Translations under genes and position numbers: made by a program
The notes under the pieces: model-generated
The model's input: the letters and a program-made list of their open reading frames with translations, nothing else
The model's database searches: none
What the model was told of the DNA's origin: nothing
Assembly: GCA_012031565.1 (NCBI GenBank)
Contig: JAAUUM010000005.1
Span: forward strand, 1-50,024
Length of the DNA: 50,024 bases
Reading direction: 5' to 3'
From: Synechococcaceae cyanobacterium SM2_3_2
GTDB taxonomy: Bacteria; Cyanobacteriota; Cyanobacteriia; Thermostichales; Thermostichaceae
Shown here: positions 38,861 through 47,718 of the stretch, piece by piece
How positions within the stretch are numbered: the first letter of the stretch is position 1
Layout: each line of letters starts with the position of its first letter

Positions 38861-39469
38861 TTAGGTGTCGGCTGTCAAGGGCAGAGCGGGTTCAGAAGTA
38901 ATTTCGGGCTGATCTGGAGCTGATAGTGCGATCAGGGCCAAATCCACCATCTTCTCCTGCGGTTGGGATAGCTCCACCCGAACATCCTTGCCAAAAAAGC
39001 CCTGCATCTTGCGCTGGTGGCTGTCCTGCCAGGTTTCGTAGCTCACCTCTGGAGAGTTGAACCGTAACACTAAGGTGTACCGACCCTCCTGCACCTGATC
39101 CCGATAGCCGATCAGTTTGGGCAGGTCAGCTTCAGTTGGCCCCCGCAAACCCAAAAACTCCAGAGCTTCTTCCATGTGGGCATTGGCCCCATAGTTGTAC
39201 TTGGTGATGTCAGCTCTCACCTGCGCCTGAATGGTGGTGATGTGTTCGGTTCTGGCCTGGGTAGCCTCTGCGCTAGCAGGATCCAGAGGGGGCACGGGCT
39301 TGAGTTCCACCACCCGCATGGTCAATCCCCCCAGCAAGACCGGGATCCCGGTAAAGATCCCCATCAGATTGAGAATCGGGTCATTGTAGTTGAGAAAGCC
39401 CCAGGCCGTAGCCACAACTCCCACCAACAGGACGATGGTGCTCAAGGGTAACGGTAGTTTTTCAAACAT
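38861..39469 (-). CDS. DUF2854-type cyanobacterial membrane protein
   Basis: LPLSTIVLLVGVVATAWGFLNYNDPILNLMGIFTGIPVLLGGLTMRVVELKPVPP. Confidence 0.75.
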   Translation of the reverse strand: MFEKLPLPLSTIVLLVGVVATAWGFLNYNDPILNLMGIFTGIPVLLGGLTMRVVELKPVPPLDPASAEATQARTEHITTIQAQVRADITKYNYGANAHMEEALEFLGLRGPTEADLPKLIGYRDQVQEGRYTLVLRFNSPEVSYETWQDSHQRKMQGFFGKDVRVELSQPQEKMVDLALIALSAPDQPEITSEPALPLTADT

Positions 39470-39594
39470 AGTCTCAAATGGAGGAAGGGATCCCGATGGT
39501 CTGGCGGTGGTCTAGGGGTGAGGGTTGAGCTGAGTATTCAATCCAAATCACCCTTAAAGTCACGAATTATTTCGATCGTAAACCAAATCCTTGA

Positions 39595-40131
39595 CTAACT
39601 TTGCAGATTCTTTCGGCTGATCTGGCTATCTCTGACAGGATTGTCAGGCATCTGGGTCTGAAGGGGATCCCTGTTCAAACTGGATTGTCTACCTCTCGGT
39701 AATGCTGATGGGGGGGAGGATCCCTTGTTCAGAGTAGGGTTGTCGGTAGAGTTGTCGCCAGTACCTGAAGTCTCCACAAAAGTCTGCCATGCCGCCCGGA
39801 CGCCAGCCCAGACACTTTGGGCATTGACTTGAGCCCCTTTGGCCTGCGTTCTGGCCCCTTCGATGGAGCGGTTGACCTGTTGTACCACCTGCCCAGCCCC
39901 TTTCACCCCATCGTCCACACTATCGGCAATCTCGCTCACCTCTAGGGTTGTCAGCCGGATCGCCTCCAGCGTTGGCGGCAATTCCTGGAGCAGGGTGTCA
40001 AAAAAACGCTCCACACTCTTGGCGGCCCGTCCCAACTGGATCACGGCTGGGATCATGGTCACCACCACCGTAAACAGACCCGCTGCCACCAAGCCCACCG
40101 ACAGTCCCAGCCAAAAAATCGGATTGTCCAC
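39595..40131 (-). CDS. DUF948-like membrane protein
   Basis: N-terminal TM then LQELPPTLEAIRLTTLEVSEIADSVDDGVKGAGQVVQQVNRSIEGARTQAKG. Confidence 0.65.
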   Translation of the reverse strand: MDNPIFWLGLSVGLVAAGLFTVVVTMIPAVIQLGRAAKSVERFFDTLLQELPPTLEAIRLTTLEVSEIADSVDDGVKGAGQVVQQVNRSIEGARTQAKGAQVNAQSVWAGVRAAWQTFVETSGTGDNSTDNPTLNKGSSPPSALPRGRQSSLNRDPLQTQMPDNPVRDSQISRKNLQS

Positions 40132-40198
40132 CGATTGCCCTCCCTTGCTAAAGTCCTGTTACTGCCCCTCAGGTCTGTACTGCCTGCCATGTCCCCCA

Positions 40199-40612
40199 CT
40201 AGCGGGGATCCCGATTGGTGGCAGGTTCCTCAAACAGGGAATCAGGATCCTCAACAAGATCCAGCTCATCTTCTTCTTCTAATAGATCAACCTGGAGGCG
40301 GGATGGCGTCTGCTGTTGGGTCAGCTCCAACTTTTTGCGAGTCATGGCCTGTTTGCCGGTGACCAGTGCTTCTTGCAATCGCAGTACGGTTTCATCCAGA
40401 CTCTTTTGGGCGGAGTCCAACAGACGTTCGGTTTGATATTGCAGATTCGTGCCTACATCCTCGGCCACCTCAGGCAGAGCTTGGGCCGACTTACGCAGGA
40501 TCCGGCGGGTATCGCGTCCTGTCCTGGGGGCCAGTAGTAACCCCAATGCGGTGCCGATGGCGGTGCCCACCACGATACCCCCCACAAAAGCCCCTACTCG
40601 ATTATCAGCCAT
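40199..40612 (-). CDS. YtxH-domain protein
   Basis: VGAFVGGIVVGTAIGTALGLLLAPRTGRDTRRILRKSA. Confidence 0.78.
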   Translation of the reverse strand: MADNRVGAFVGGIVVGTAIGTALGLLLAPRTGRDTRRILRKSAQALPEVAEDVGTNLQYQTERLLDSAQKSLDETVLRLQEALVTGKQAMTRKKLELTQQQTPSRLQVDLLEEEDELDLVEDPDSLFEEPATNRDPR

Positions 40613-40893
40613 AGCTCTCTCGTTGGATCCCTACCCTAAGTAGCTTTCAATAACAGATGTCCCCAGATCCCTATCTTCACATCTATATCGACTATCTATC
40701 TTGCTATCTTGATTGATGAAGATGACGAATGGAGTTCCTTAGGAATTAAAGCCCTATCGAAACCGAGCAAGCCGCAACATTAGGATCCCACCATTCTGTT
40801 CCAGCTTACACGGTGGCACGCTCAACTTTAGAGATGGCAACAGGTGGTAAGAACGTTGGTATCTGGATGAGCTAGAATCACAGCTACTGCTTT

Positions 40894-42354
40894 TTGCCAG
40901 GATCTCGATCCCGAATGGACGACCCTCCGATACCTCCTGCGGCCTGCCTAGCCGTTGACCTCGCCTGGGGAGATGTATGGATCAGCATTCTCTGGGTTGT
41001 GGGACTGCTTGCGGTCAATGCCTTCTTTGTGGCGGTGGAGTTTTCGCTGGTTTCGACCCGACATTCCCGCATGACCCAACTGGCCAGCGAGGGCAATCTT
41101 CAGGCCCAACGGGTACGCCATGCCCAGGACAAATTGGAACGATCCTTGTCCACCACCCAATTGGGAATCACCATCGCCAGCGTCCTATTGGGCTGGATTG
41201 GGGCCACCCAGACCGTTCACAATGTCTGCTCCGGGTTGGCTTGGTTACGTCTCGATCAACTGACGGGATCCCAGGGGTTAGAAGTGTTCTCGTTGGCTCT
41301 TACCTTTAGTTTGCTCACCTACTTGCAGTTGGTCTGGGGTGAATTACTGCCCAAAACATTGGCCATCGTCTATGCCGAACCGATTGCCCTGCGGTTGGTG
41401 TGGTTCAATAGTTTGCTTGGTCGGATTTTGACTCCCTTGGCCGAGCTACCGCGCATGACCTCGCGGATGATTTTACGCACCTTTGGGGTGCCCTTGCGGG
41501 AAACATCCTCGTTATATAGCACCCTCACTGCTGAGGAATTGCAACTGCTGATCGCGTCCTCTTCGGGGGGCATTGAGGCCGAAGAACGAGAGCTGCTGAC
41601 CAATGTGATTGAGTTTGGCGAGACGGTGGCCAGTGAGGTGATGATCCCGCGCACCAGTGTGGAGGCGGTTCCCTTCAGGGCAACGGTGAGTGAGGTGTTG
41701 CAGGAGGTGGCAGCATCCCGCCATTCCCGCTATCCCGTCTACGAAGAGTCTCTCGATCACATCAAAGGGATCCTGGATGTCAAAGAGCTAGTGGCGGGCT
41801 TGGCAGAAGGGAATCTGACCTTTGAGAGTGGCATTGAGTCCTCCATTCAGTCCGCCCATTTTGAGCATGAAAACAAATTAATTGCCGAACTCTTGCCTGA
41901 GATGCAACAACATCACCGCACCATGATTGTGGTGGTGGATGAGTTTGGCGGTACGGCTGGTCTGATCACCATCAAAGATATCGTCGAGGAGATCGTGGGC
42001 ACCCTTGCCGATGATCCCAACCAGGTAGACGATGAGCCCGATGTCGAGATCGTTGACGATTACACCATGATCCTGCAAGCTCAGCTCAGCATCGAGCATC
42101 TGCGGGAAAAACTGGGGCTCGATCTACCGCTCCACGATGATTACCAGACGTTGGGGGGATTCTTGATCTATCAACTGCAAAAGATCCCCAAGATTGGCGA
42201 GAAGCTTGCCTTTCAGGGGATGGAGTTTCAGGTGATTCGGGCAGAAGGGCCACGCCTCGACCGGGTCAAGGTCACACGGGCACCAGTTGCCATTGGTCAA
42301 GACACGAGCCTGGAGGAGGATTTTGCCCGAACTTCTCAACGGGTTGAGGTTTAG
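40894..42354 (+). CDS. CNNM/HlyC-CorC family protein (DUF21, CBS pair, CorC_HlyC)
   Basis: NAFFVAVEFSLVSTRHSRMTQLA, VMIPRTSVEAV, SRYPVYEESLDHIKGILDVKEL, RTMIVVVDEFGGTAGLITIKDIVEEIVG. Confidence 0.92.
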   Translation: MPGSRSRMDDPPIPPAACLAVDLAWGDVWISILWVVGLLAVNAFFVAVEFSLVSTRHSRMTQLASEGNLQAQRVRHAQDKLERSLSTTQLGITIASVLLGWIGATQTVHNVCSGLAWLRLDQLTGSQGLEVFSLALTFSLLTYLQLVWGELLPKTLAIVYAEPIALRLVWFNSLLGRILTPLAELPRMTSRMILRTFGVPLRETSSLYSTLTAEELQLLIASSSGGIEAEERELLTNVIEFGETVASEVMIPRTSVEAVPFRATVSEVLQEVAASRHSRYPVYEESLDHIKGILDVKELVAGLAEGNLTFESGIESSIQSAHFEHENKLIAELLPEMQQHHRTMIVVVDEFGGTAGLITIKDIVEEIVGTLADDPNQVDDEPDVEIVDDYTMILQAQLSIEHLREKLGLDLPLHDDYQTLGGFLIYQLQKIPKIGEKLAFQGMEFQVIRAEGPRLDRVKVTRAPVAIGQDTSLEEDFARTSQRVEV

Positions 42355-42386
42355 GGGGGTTGAGGTTTAGGGGGGTTGAGGTTTAG
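42341..42386. repeat. 16-bp tandem repeat, 3 copies, beginning inside the CorC-family stop region
   Basis: GGGTTGAGGTTTAGGG-type units with TTG at 42344, 42360 and 42376; first unit encodes RVEV-stop. Confidence 0.92.
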
Positions 42387-42392
42387 GAGATG

Positions 42393-43358
42393 TCACCCCA
42401 AAGCTGCCGCCAAAATCTGGTAGCTGAGCTTGGCCACATTAAAAGCACTGCGGCGATCCAGCTCAGGATTGCCCGTCACCGACAACTCCATCACATCGGC
42501 CCCAATGATCTGCCGCTGGGATCCCACAGCTCGAATCAACTCCACCACATCCCACCAGCCCAGTCCCCCCGGCTCTGGTGTCCCGGTCGAGGGCACTACT
42601 GAGGGATCCAGGCCATCCACATCCACCGTTAGATAGACCCGTTCTCCCAATGTGTCGATCACCTCAGGGATCCAGTCTTGGCGGGATTTGTTCTGCAAGC
42701 TGTGGGCAAAAAAGGTCTTGATCCCGTGCTGGCGAATGGATTGACGATCTTCGGCACAGATCGAGCGGATCCCCACCTGGGTGATTCGACTGCCCACCAA
42801 TTCCACCGCCCGCGCCATGACTGAAGCGTGGGAAAGCTGGGATCCCTCGTAGGCATCGCGCAGATCACAGTGGGCATCAATTTGCAGGATATGGAAGTCG
42901 GGATAGTGCTCCAGATGAGCCTTAAATAAGGGGAAAGAGACCGAGTGCTCGCCCCCCAATGACAGCAATAGCCGTCCGGGACGCACCAATTCAGCCGCCC
43001 GCTGATAGATGGCCGCCATCGCGGGTTCAAAGGCTGCGGGAAACTCCACCGCCGTTGCAGTCCAATACCGAGATAAGGCTTCACCATCGGGATCCCCAAG
43101 TTTGGGGCTAGAGCGCACGGCAGGCTGGCCATCCCGCACTTCGTCATAGAGTTCCACATAGGCGGATGCCTCTAACAGAGCTTGTGGCCCGCCACTGGTA
43201 CCCTGTCCATAAGAGGTGGTGGCCTCATAGGGCACAGGCAACAGCACCGCCTCAGCCGCCTCAAGATCCCCCTCCGTCAGACCTAAGAAAGGGGTACTGG
43301 AATGGTGGATCTCACCAGAGTCTAGGGCTGGGGCAGTCGATATCGAAGTCAAAGACAT
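42393..43358 (-). CDS. speB: Agmatinase / arginase-family ureohydrolase
   Basis: VPYEATTSYGQGTSGGPQALLEAS, LSLGGEHSVSFPLFKA, ILQIDAHCDLRDAYEGSQLSHASVMARA, LTVDVDGLDPSVVPSTGTPEPGGL. Confidence 0.92.
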   Translation of the reverse strand: MSLTSISTAPALDSGEIHHSSTPFLGLTEGDLEAAEAVLLPVPYEATTSYGQGTSGGPQALLEASAYVELYDEVRDGQPAVRSSPKLGDPDGEALSRYWTATAVEFPAAFEPAMAAIYQRAAELVRPGRLLLSLGGEHSVSFPLFKAHLEHYPDFHILQIDAHCDLRDAYEGSQLSHASVMARAVELVGSRITQVGIRSICAEDRQSIRQHGIKTFFAHSLQNKSRQDWIPEVIDTLGERVYLTVDVDGLDPSVVPSTGTPEPGGLGWWDVVELIRAVGSQRQIIGADVMELSVTGNPELDRRSAFNVAKLSYQILAAALG

Positions 43359-43512
43359 GGGCGCACCGCAAAAAGCAGAAGGGACAAGAGGAGTTAGAGG
43401 TCAAAGGTGTTGCAGCTGATGGCTGAACAATCAGTCACTCAAAGACCTTAAAGAACCTAAATCATTGTAGAAGATTTAATGGCAGGACTTACGCAAGCAG
43501 ACTAGATATGGT

Positions 43513-43851
43513 GTGTCGGGAGACAGGCTAGTCTGCACTCCAGAGGATCCCGGCACTCCAATCCAAGTCACCTACACCGGGATCCTTGAGATAGAAGATG
43601 CCTTTGACCTGTCCATCTGCATTGCCCTGATTACGCCATTGGCCTCAATTCCCCAAATCTGGAATGTCTGGATGGGAGAGACGAATGGGGTCAGCCTCAT
43701 CACTTGGTCTTGGCTGGGCATCAGCTCCTTGGTCTGGACAATTTATGGCCTTAATCTCAGGGATCCCCGTCTCATCATCCAGAAGGGCTCTGATATGGTT
43801 GCCCGCTTTGCGGTAGTGGCCGGGATCCTCTGGAAAGGAGGGCACCTATGA
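43513..43851 (+). CDS. SemiSWEET-like (PQ-loop) membrane protein; exact start uncertain
   Basis: LITPLASIPQIWNVWMGETNGVSLITWSWLGISSLVWTIYGLNLRDPRLI. Confidence 0.7.
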   Translation: MSGDRLVCTPEDPGTPIQVTYTGILEIEDAFDLSICIALITPLASIPQIWNVWMGETNGVSLITWSWLGISSLVWTIYGLNLRDPRLIIQKGSDMVARFAVVAGILWKGGHL

Positions 43852-45068
43852 TCTTCCACCGCCCAGAAGCACCCCTTCCCCCAGCGAGACTAACTCCTAC
43901 CTCACAAGTCGAACAGACACTCCCCAAACCCACCGGGATCCTGCTGGGACAATCCACCCACTGGGATCTCCATGCCCTGCCCAATCCTCATGTGGTTGTC
44001 ATTGGTGCATCAGGATCCGGCAAGACGCAGACTCTCAAAGCTATGGCTCATGAGTTAGCGAACTATGGCCGTAAGCAGATCCTCATCATCGACTTTCATG
44101 GCGACCAATCCGTCCCTGATGAAGTGGTCTACCCCCTCCACATGGCTAGTCCTCATGGCCTCAATCCTCTGACTGTCAACCCGGATCCTGAAGGTGGCGG
44201 CCCCCATCTGCAAGCCATCCAAGTAGCGATGCTCATCCGCAAAGCCCTGACACTTGGCCCGATCCAAGAGGGACATCTGCTGGAAACCCTCAAAGAAATC
44301 TATCTCAAACACGGGATCCTTCAGTCCCAACCCTCAACATGGCAGCAGGATGCGACAAGTCGCCGCTGGCGCGAACCCCCCACCTTCGCTCATCTCGAAA
44401 AAGCCATCCAGGAACGAATTGAAGCAGGCAGCAGTGACTACACCAAGCTCCAAATCAAACTTGCTGCCACCTTCAGCTACGGCATCTTTTCTAGACCACA
44501 ACCATCTCTCTGGGTCAATAATCTCATCCGCATTGATGTCTCTAAACTTCCTCCAGCCTTGGGATCCATTGCTGCCGAATCCCTAGCTCATCAACTCATG
44601 AACCAGCACAGGTTACTGGGAGAATCACCAGCCAAAATATTCCTATTCATTGACGAAGCAAAGGAGATGCCAAAAACATCGGGATCCGCTCTTGACCGCA
44701 TCATCATGGATGGCCGTAAGTATGGTCTCGCTCTGATTCTTGCTAGCCAGAGTGAAAGGCACTTGTCCAAAGATGTCATCGCCAACAGTGCCACCAAGAT
44801 TGTCCTTCCCGTTGACCAAACCGAAGTGAAAACAGTAGCCAGAAAGTTTAGATTTGCTGAATATCTCATCGCCCAACTCAAGCCCCTATCCGCCCTTGTG
44901 AGACTGGGATCCCAAGCTGCTCAAGTTGACATCCTGCCCTACTACCGCCGTGTTGAATCTCCTCAAAACTCTGTTCTCTCCCCCCAACCAAAAGAAACAG
45001 ACCATCAAGCACAAACAGATTCAGAGGGCACAGACCGTCTACAAAATCCTGGACGCGCTTCCCCCTGA
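43848..45068 (+). CDS. HerA/FtsK/TraG-like P-loop ATPase
   Basis: Walker A VVIGASGSGKTQTLKAM, ILIIDFHGDQ, Walker B KIFLFIDEAKEM, ALILASQSERHLS; start overlaps SemiSWEET stop (ATGA). Confidence 0.8.
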   Translation: MIFHRPEAPLPPARLTPTSQVEQTLPKPTGILLGQSTHWDLHALPNPHVVVIGASGSGKTQTLKAMAHELANYGRKQILIIDFHGDQSVPDEVVYPLHMASPHGLNPLTVNPDPEGGGPHLQAIQVAMLIRKALTLGPIQEGHLLETLKEIYLKHGILQSQPSTWQQDATSRRWREPPTFAHLEKAIQERIEAGSSDYTKLQIKLAATFSYGIFSRPQPSLWVNNLIRIDVSKLPPALGSIAAESLAHQLMNQHRLLGESPAKIFLFIDEAKEMPKTSGSALDRIIMDGRKYGLALILASQSERHLSKDVIANSATKIVLPVDQTEVKTVARKFRFAEYLIAQLKPLSALVRLGSQAAQVDILPYYRRVESPQNSVLSPQPKETDHQAQTDSEGTDRLQNPGRASP

Positions 45069-45192
45069 CTGGACATACAAGCAAAGGCAGCAGTTCATCA
45101 AGGAATGGACAGGCCAAACCTGTAGCAAGAAACTCATCGCTCGTTGGGCTAAAGACCGCCAACAAAAAGATCCCTCTGATGACAAAAGCTAA
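44926..45192 (+). CDS. Small basic hypothetical protein; start uncertain
   Basis: KQIQRAQTVYKILDALPPDWTYKQRQQFIKEWTGQTCSKKLIARWAKDRQQKDP; overlaps both neighbours in a different frame. Confidence 0.45.
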   Translation: MTSCPTTAVLNLLKTLFSPPNQKKQTIKHKQIQRAQTVYKILDALPPDWTYKQRQQFIKEWTGQTCSKKLIARWAKDRQQKDPSDDKS

Positions 45193-45625
45193 TCCTATCC
45201 CTCTACTTTTCCTGATTTCTTTCTTGCAATCCAGCAGCATAAGAATCTCTGATGGAGACACCATTCGCCTCAATAATCAGCGCATTCGATTGGCCTGCAT
45301 TGATGCCCCGGAATCTGACCAACCTTTTGGATCCCAGTCAACTCAAAAGCTCTCTCAGTTGCTAGGAAATGGATCCAATCTCAGAGTGCAGAGTGTTGAT
45401 ACAGACCGCTATGGCCGCACCATTGCCAAGCTCTATGTCGGGGATGTTTATGTGCAGGAAGCTCTCCTAAGAGATGGCCTCGCTTGGGTCTATACAGGCT
45501 ATCTCGATACCTGCACTACCACTGCTGGATCCCTACTAAGAGCGCAGGAAGAAGCCCAGCTTTACCGCCGTGGGGTCTGGTCGTCCGATGAATCTATCGC
45601 CCCGTGGCAATGGAGGCAACGCTAA
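45179..45625 (+). CDS. Thermonuclease (SNase-like) family, signal peptide predicted by eye
   Basis: ISDGDTIRLNNQRIRLACIDAPESDQPFG...VQSVDTDRYGRTIAKLYVGDVYVQEALLRDGLAWVY; hydrophobic N-terminus PIPLLFLISFLQ. Confidence 0.9.
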   Translation: MTKANPIPLLFLISFLQSSSIRISDGDTIRLNNQRIRLACIDAPESDQPFGSQSTQKLSQLLGNGSNLRVQSVDTDRYGRTIAKLYVGDVYVQEALLRDGLAWVYTGYLDTCTTTAGSLLRAQEEAQLYRRGVWSSDESIAPWQWRQR

Positions 45626-45867
45626 TGCAAGCCAAGGTTATTCCCCACCCAGCAACCCAGGTTCCCAAACTGCGGGTTGTCCTGCCCAACGAGTTTGAAA
45701 TCACGGGTTCGCTTCAGCGGCCCCTTGGGGCATCCTTGCACACCAGTCCATTCCGCCCCTTCATCCAGGTGAAACAGGCCACCCTTTACCACCGAGGCAA
45801 ACGGATCCGTCAAGAAGCCAACCTTCACATTTGCACCCACGCCATCCTTTACATCGTGGAGGAGTGA
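45625..45867 (+). CDS. Hypothetical protein in accessory operon
   Basis: MQAKVIPHPATQVPKLRVVLPNEFEITGSLQ...; ATG overlaps the SNase stop (TAATG). Confidence 0.5.
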   Translation: MQAKVIPHPATQVPKLRVVLPNEFEITGSLQRPLGASLHTSPFRPFIQVKQATLYHRGKRIRQEANLHICTHAILYIVEE

Positions 45868-45870
45868 ATC

Positions 45871-46495
45871 TTGTTTCTCTCTCAGCTCCTACCTACACCA
45901 ACTCCCCAGGCTCAACCCATCCGCCCCCACCGGCTTCAAATTACCCTCTCAGATCCTGCTGAGCTGCAAGTCAGCCAGGGACAAGTCGTGCAGTTGGGCG
46001 ACATTTTGGTGGTTCGCAGTGCAGAACGGATCCAACTGGAAACCCGTCGCCTCGAAATTCAATCACAGCTCTTGGCGCTGGAGAACACCCCACCCCCAGA
46101 TACCAGCGTTCTCCAAGAAAGGATCCTGTCTTACCAACAGGCTCAGACCATTTACGACCAGCACTACCGCCTAATCACCCACCTTCAGGCCAGTGAAGTA
46201 GCCCCTTCCCTAATGCGGCAAGAGATTCTCCGGTTGCAATCTCTTTACTCAGAACTGCTCAACGTTCATACTCAGTCAGGCCCAAGAAATGCAACGCCAA
46301 CACCAGCAGGACACCAACAACTATCGCCAGGAGCAGACCACCCAACACCAAGTTCTAATGGGCCAGCTTCAAGTCATCAATCTTGAACTCAACGCTCTGA
46401 CCATCCGCGCCCCTTTTGCGGGATCCATCTCTCGCATCCGCTGGCTTGACCAGACCAACAGCACCCTCACCGTGGAGGTCACTATCCAGCCATGA
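45871..46495 (+). pseudogene. Membrane-fusion (HlyD-like) protein, apparent frameshift
   Basis: ORF 45871..46386 (LQVSQGQVVQLGDILVVRSAERIQLETRRLEIQSQLLALE...) continues in another frame as 46289..46495 (QVLMGQLQVINLELNALTIRAPFAGSISRIRWLDQTNSTLTVEVTI), together the lipoyl-hairpin-lipoyl layout. Confidence 0.65.
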
Positions 46496-46662
46496 AAGTC
46501 TTTCTGCTTCTCCTGCTCATCGTCCAAGCAGCCCAGGCCAATCCCTATCAGAACCGGATCCAACTTCTGGAAGACCAGATCCAGCTTTTGCAATTCCAAC
46601 AAGACCAACTCATCCGCCGCAGAGATGAGGATGCAGATCATGCCTCGAGAACATCCCGCTGA
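46492..46662 (+). CDS. Small (56 aa) secreted/coiled-coil protein
   Basis: MKVFLLLLLIVQAAQANPYQNRIQLLEDQIQLLQFQQDQLIRRRDEDADHASRTSR; ATGA coupling with the preceding stop; under the track cutoff. Confidence 0.45.
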   Translation: MKVFLLLLLIVQAAQANPYQNRIQLLEDQIQLLQFQQDQLIRRRDEDADHASRTSR

Positions 46663-47178
46663 TCTGAGCAGAATACTTCAAAAACTTGTCAGCCAAGGAT
46701 TTCTCGAACGCCAAAGACAGAAGCGCGGAGTGCAGTATCGCCTTGCGCAGCACAATATGTAACAAAAGACAACTCCTCACACAACGCTGATATTGCTCTA
46801 CATAGCGCAGATGACTCCTTACATAGTGAGACTGAAACTCCTGACATAAGCATGGAGAACCTCTCAACCTACCCCCAAGATGCAGGAGTACCTGAGCAAC
46901 TGTGGCAAATGGTAAGCCTCCCAAGTGAGAAGAGAAGACTCAGTCCCCAAAAGATGCAGGAGATTATTCTTGCCCTGTGTACAGGGAGATATTCGACGGC
47001 TGAGCAGGTTGGATCCCTAGTTGATCGTAACTCGGAGCATATGCGCAACCGTTACCTTACCCCACTCGTAGAACAAGGACTGCTTGTACTGAAGTACCCC
47101 ACTGAGCTGACCCGACCAGACCAAGCCTATACCAGGATCCCTATTGAAGAGGGGCAACTCGCAATTCCGTTTAGTTAA
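46640..47178 (+). pseudogene. C-terminal remnant of an AlbA_2/RecG-like ATP-binding (DNA-binding) protein, frameshifted
   Basis: MPREHPADLSRILQKLVSQGFLERQRQKRGVQYRLA (frame 2) followed in frame 1 by QYVTKDNSSHNADIALHSADDSLHSETETPDISMENL...LSPQKMQEIILALCTGRYSTAEQVGSLVDRNSEHMRNRYLTPLVEQGLLVLKYPTELTRPDQAY. Confidence 0.6.
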
Positions 47179-47199
47179 GAAGAGGGCCAGAATACGACT

Positions 47200-47400
47200 T
47201 GCAGCTTACGATCAGAACTAAATAATGCTCTGGGACCAGACTTTTACCCTGCCATACAAGACCTGCGCTTCACCCTCAGCGAACAGGCCCGCCGTGAAGT
47301 GCTCGACAAACCCCTCGCCCTCAACCACCACCGCTGCGCCGTTTGTGCAGCGCCTGACGCAGTCTTAGAAGTCGCTCAAGGCTTACACGACAAAAAAAGA
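47200..47400 (+). pseudogene. C-terminal fragment resembling a restriction-modification DNA methylase
   Basis: SELNNALGPDFYPAIQDLRFTLSEQARREVLDKPLALNHHRCAVCAAPDAVLEVAQGLHDKK; family call from memory of C-termini only. Confidence 0.35.
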
Positions 47401-47478
47401 AAAAAGGCAAGAGTAAAGAGACAACACCCCCACCCAAAGCACCCTGTTTTAACTCACCCCCCAGCCAGAGACCTCACC

Positions 47479-47718
47479 ATGAAAAGCCTAGAAGTCACAG
47501 TCACTGTTTCCAGTAACGGCCAGCTCTCCATCACCCCCCCTCTCGACATTCCCATAGGATCCTACAAGGCTGTCTTAATGTTAGACGACCAGCCCCTGCC
47601 ATCATCTCTAAGTTCCGTCGCCAATGCCCAAGCCATCTTTAGGCAATATGTTCCAGCTAGCCGAAAGCTTTCAGAAGAGCTGATCCAAGAACGCCGCCAG
47701 GACGCCATCCATGAGTAG
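47479..47718 (+). CDS. VapB-like antitoxin
   Basis: MKSLEVTVTVSSNGQLSITPPLDIPIGSYKAVLMLDDQPL; overlaps the following PIN toxin by 8 nt. Confidence 0.65.
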   Translation: MKSLEVTVTVSSNGQLSITPPLDIPIGSYKAVLMLDDQPLPSSLSSVANAQAIFRQYVPASRKLSEELIQERRQDAIHE

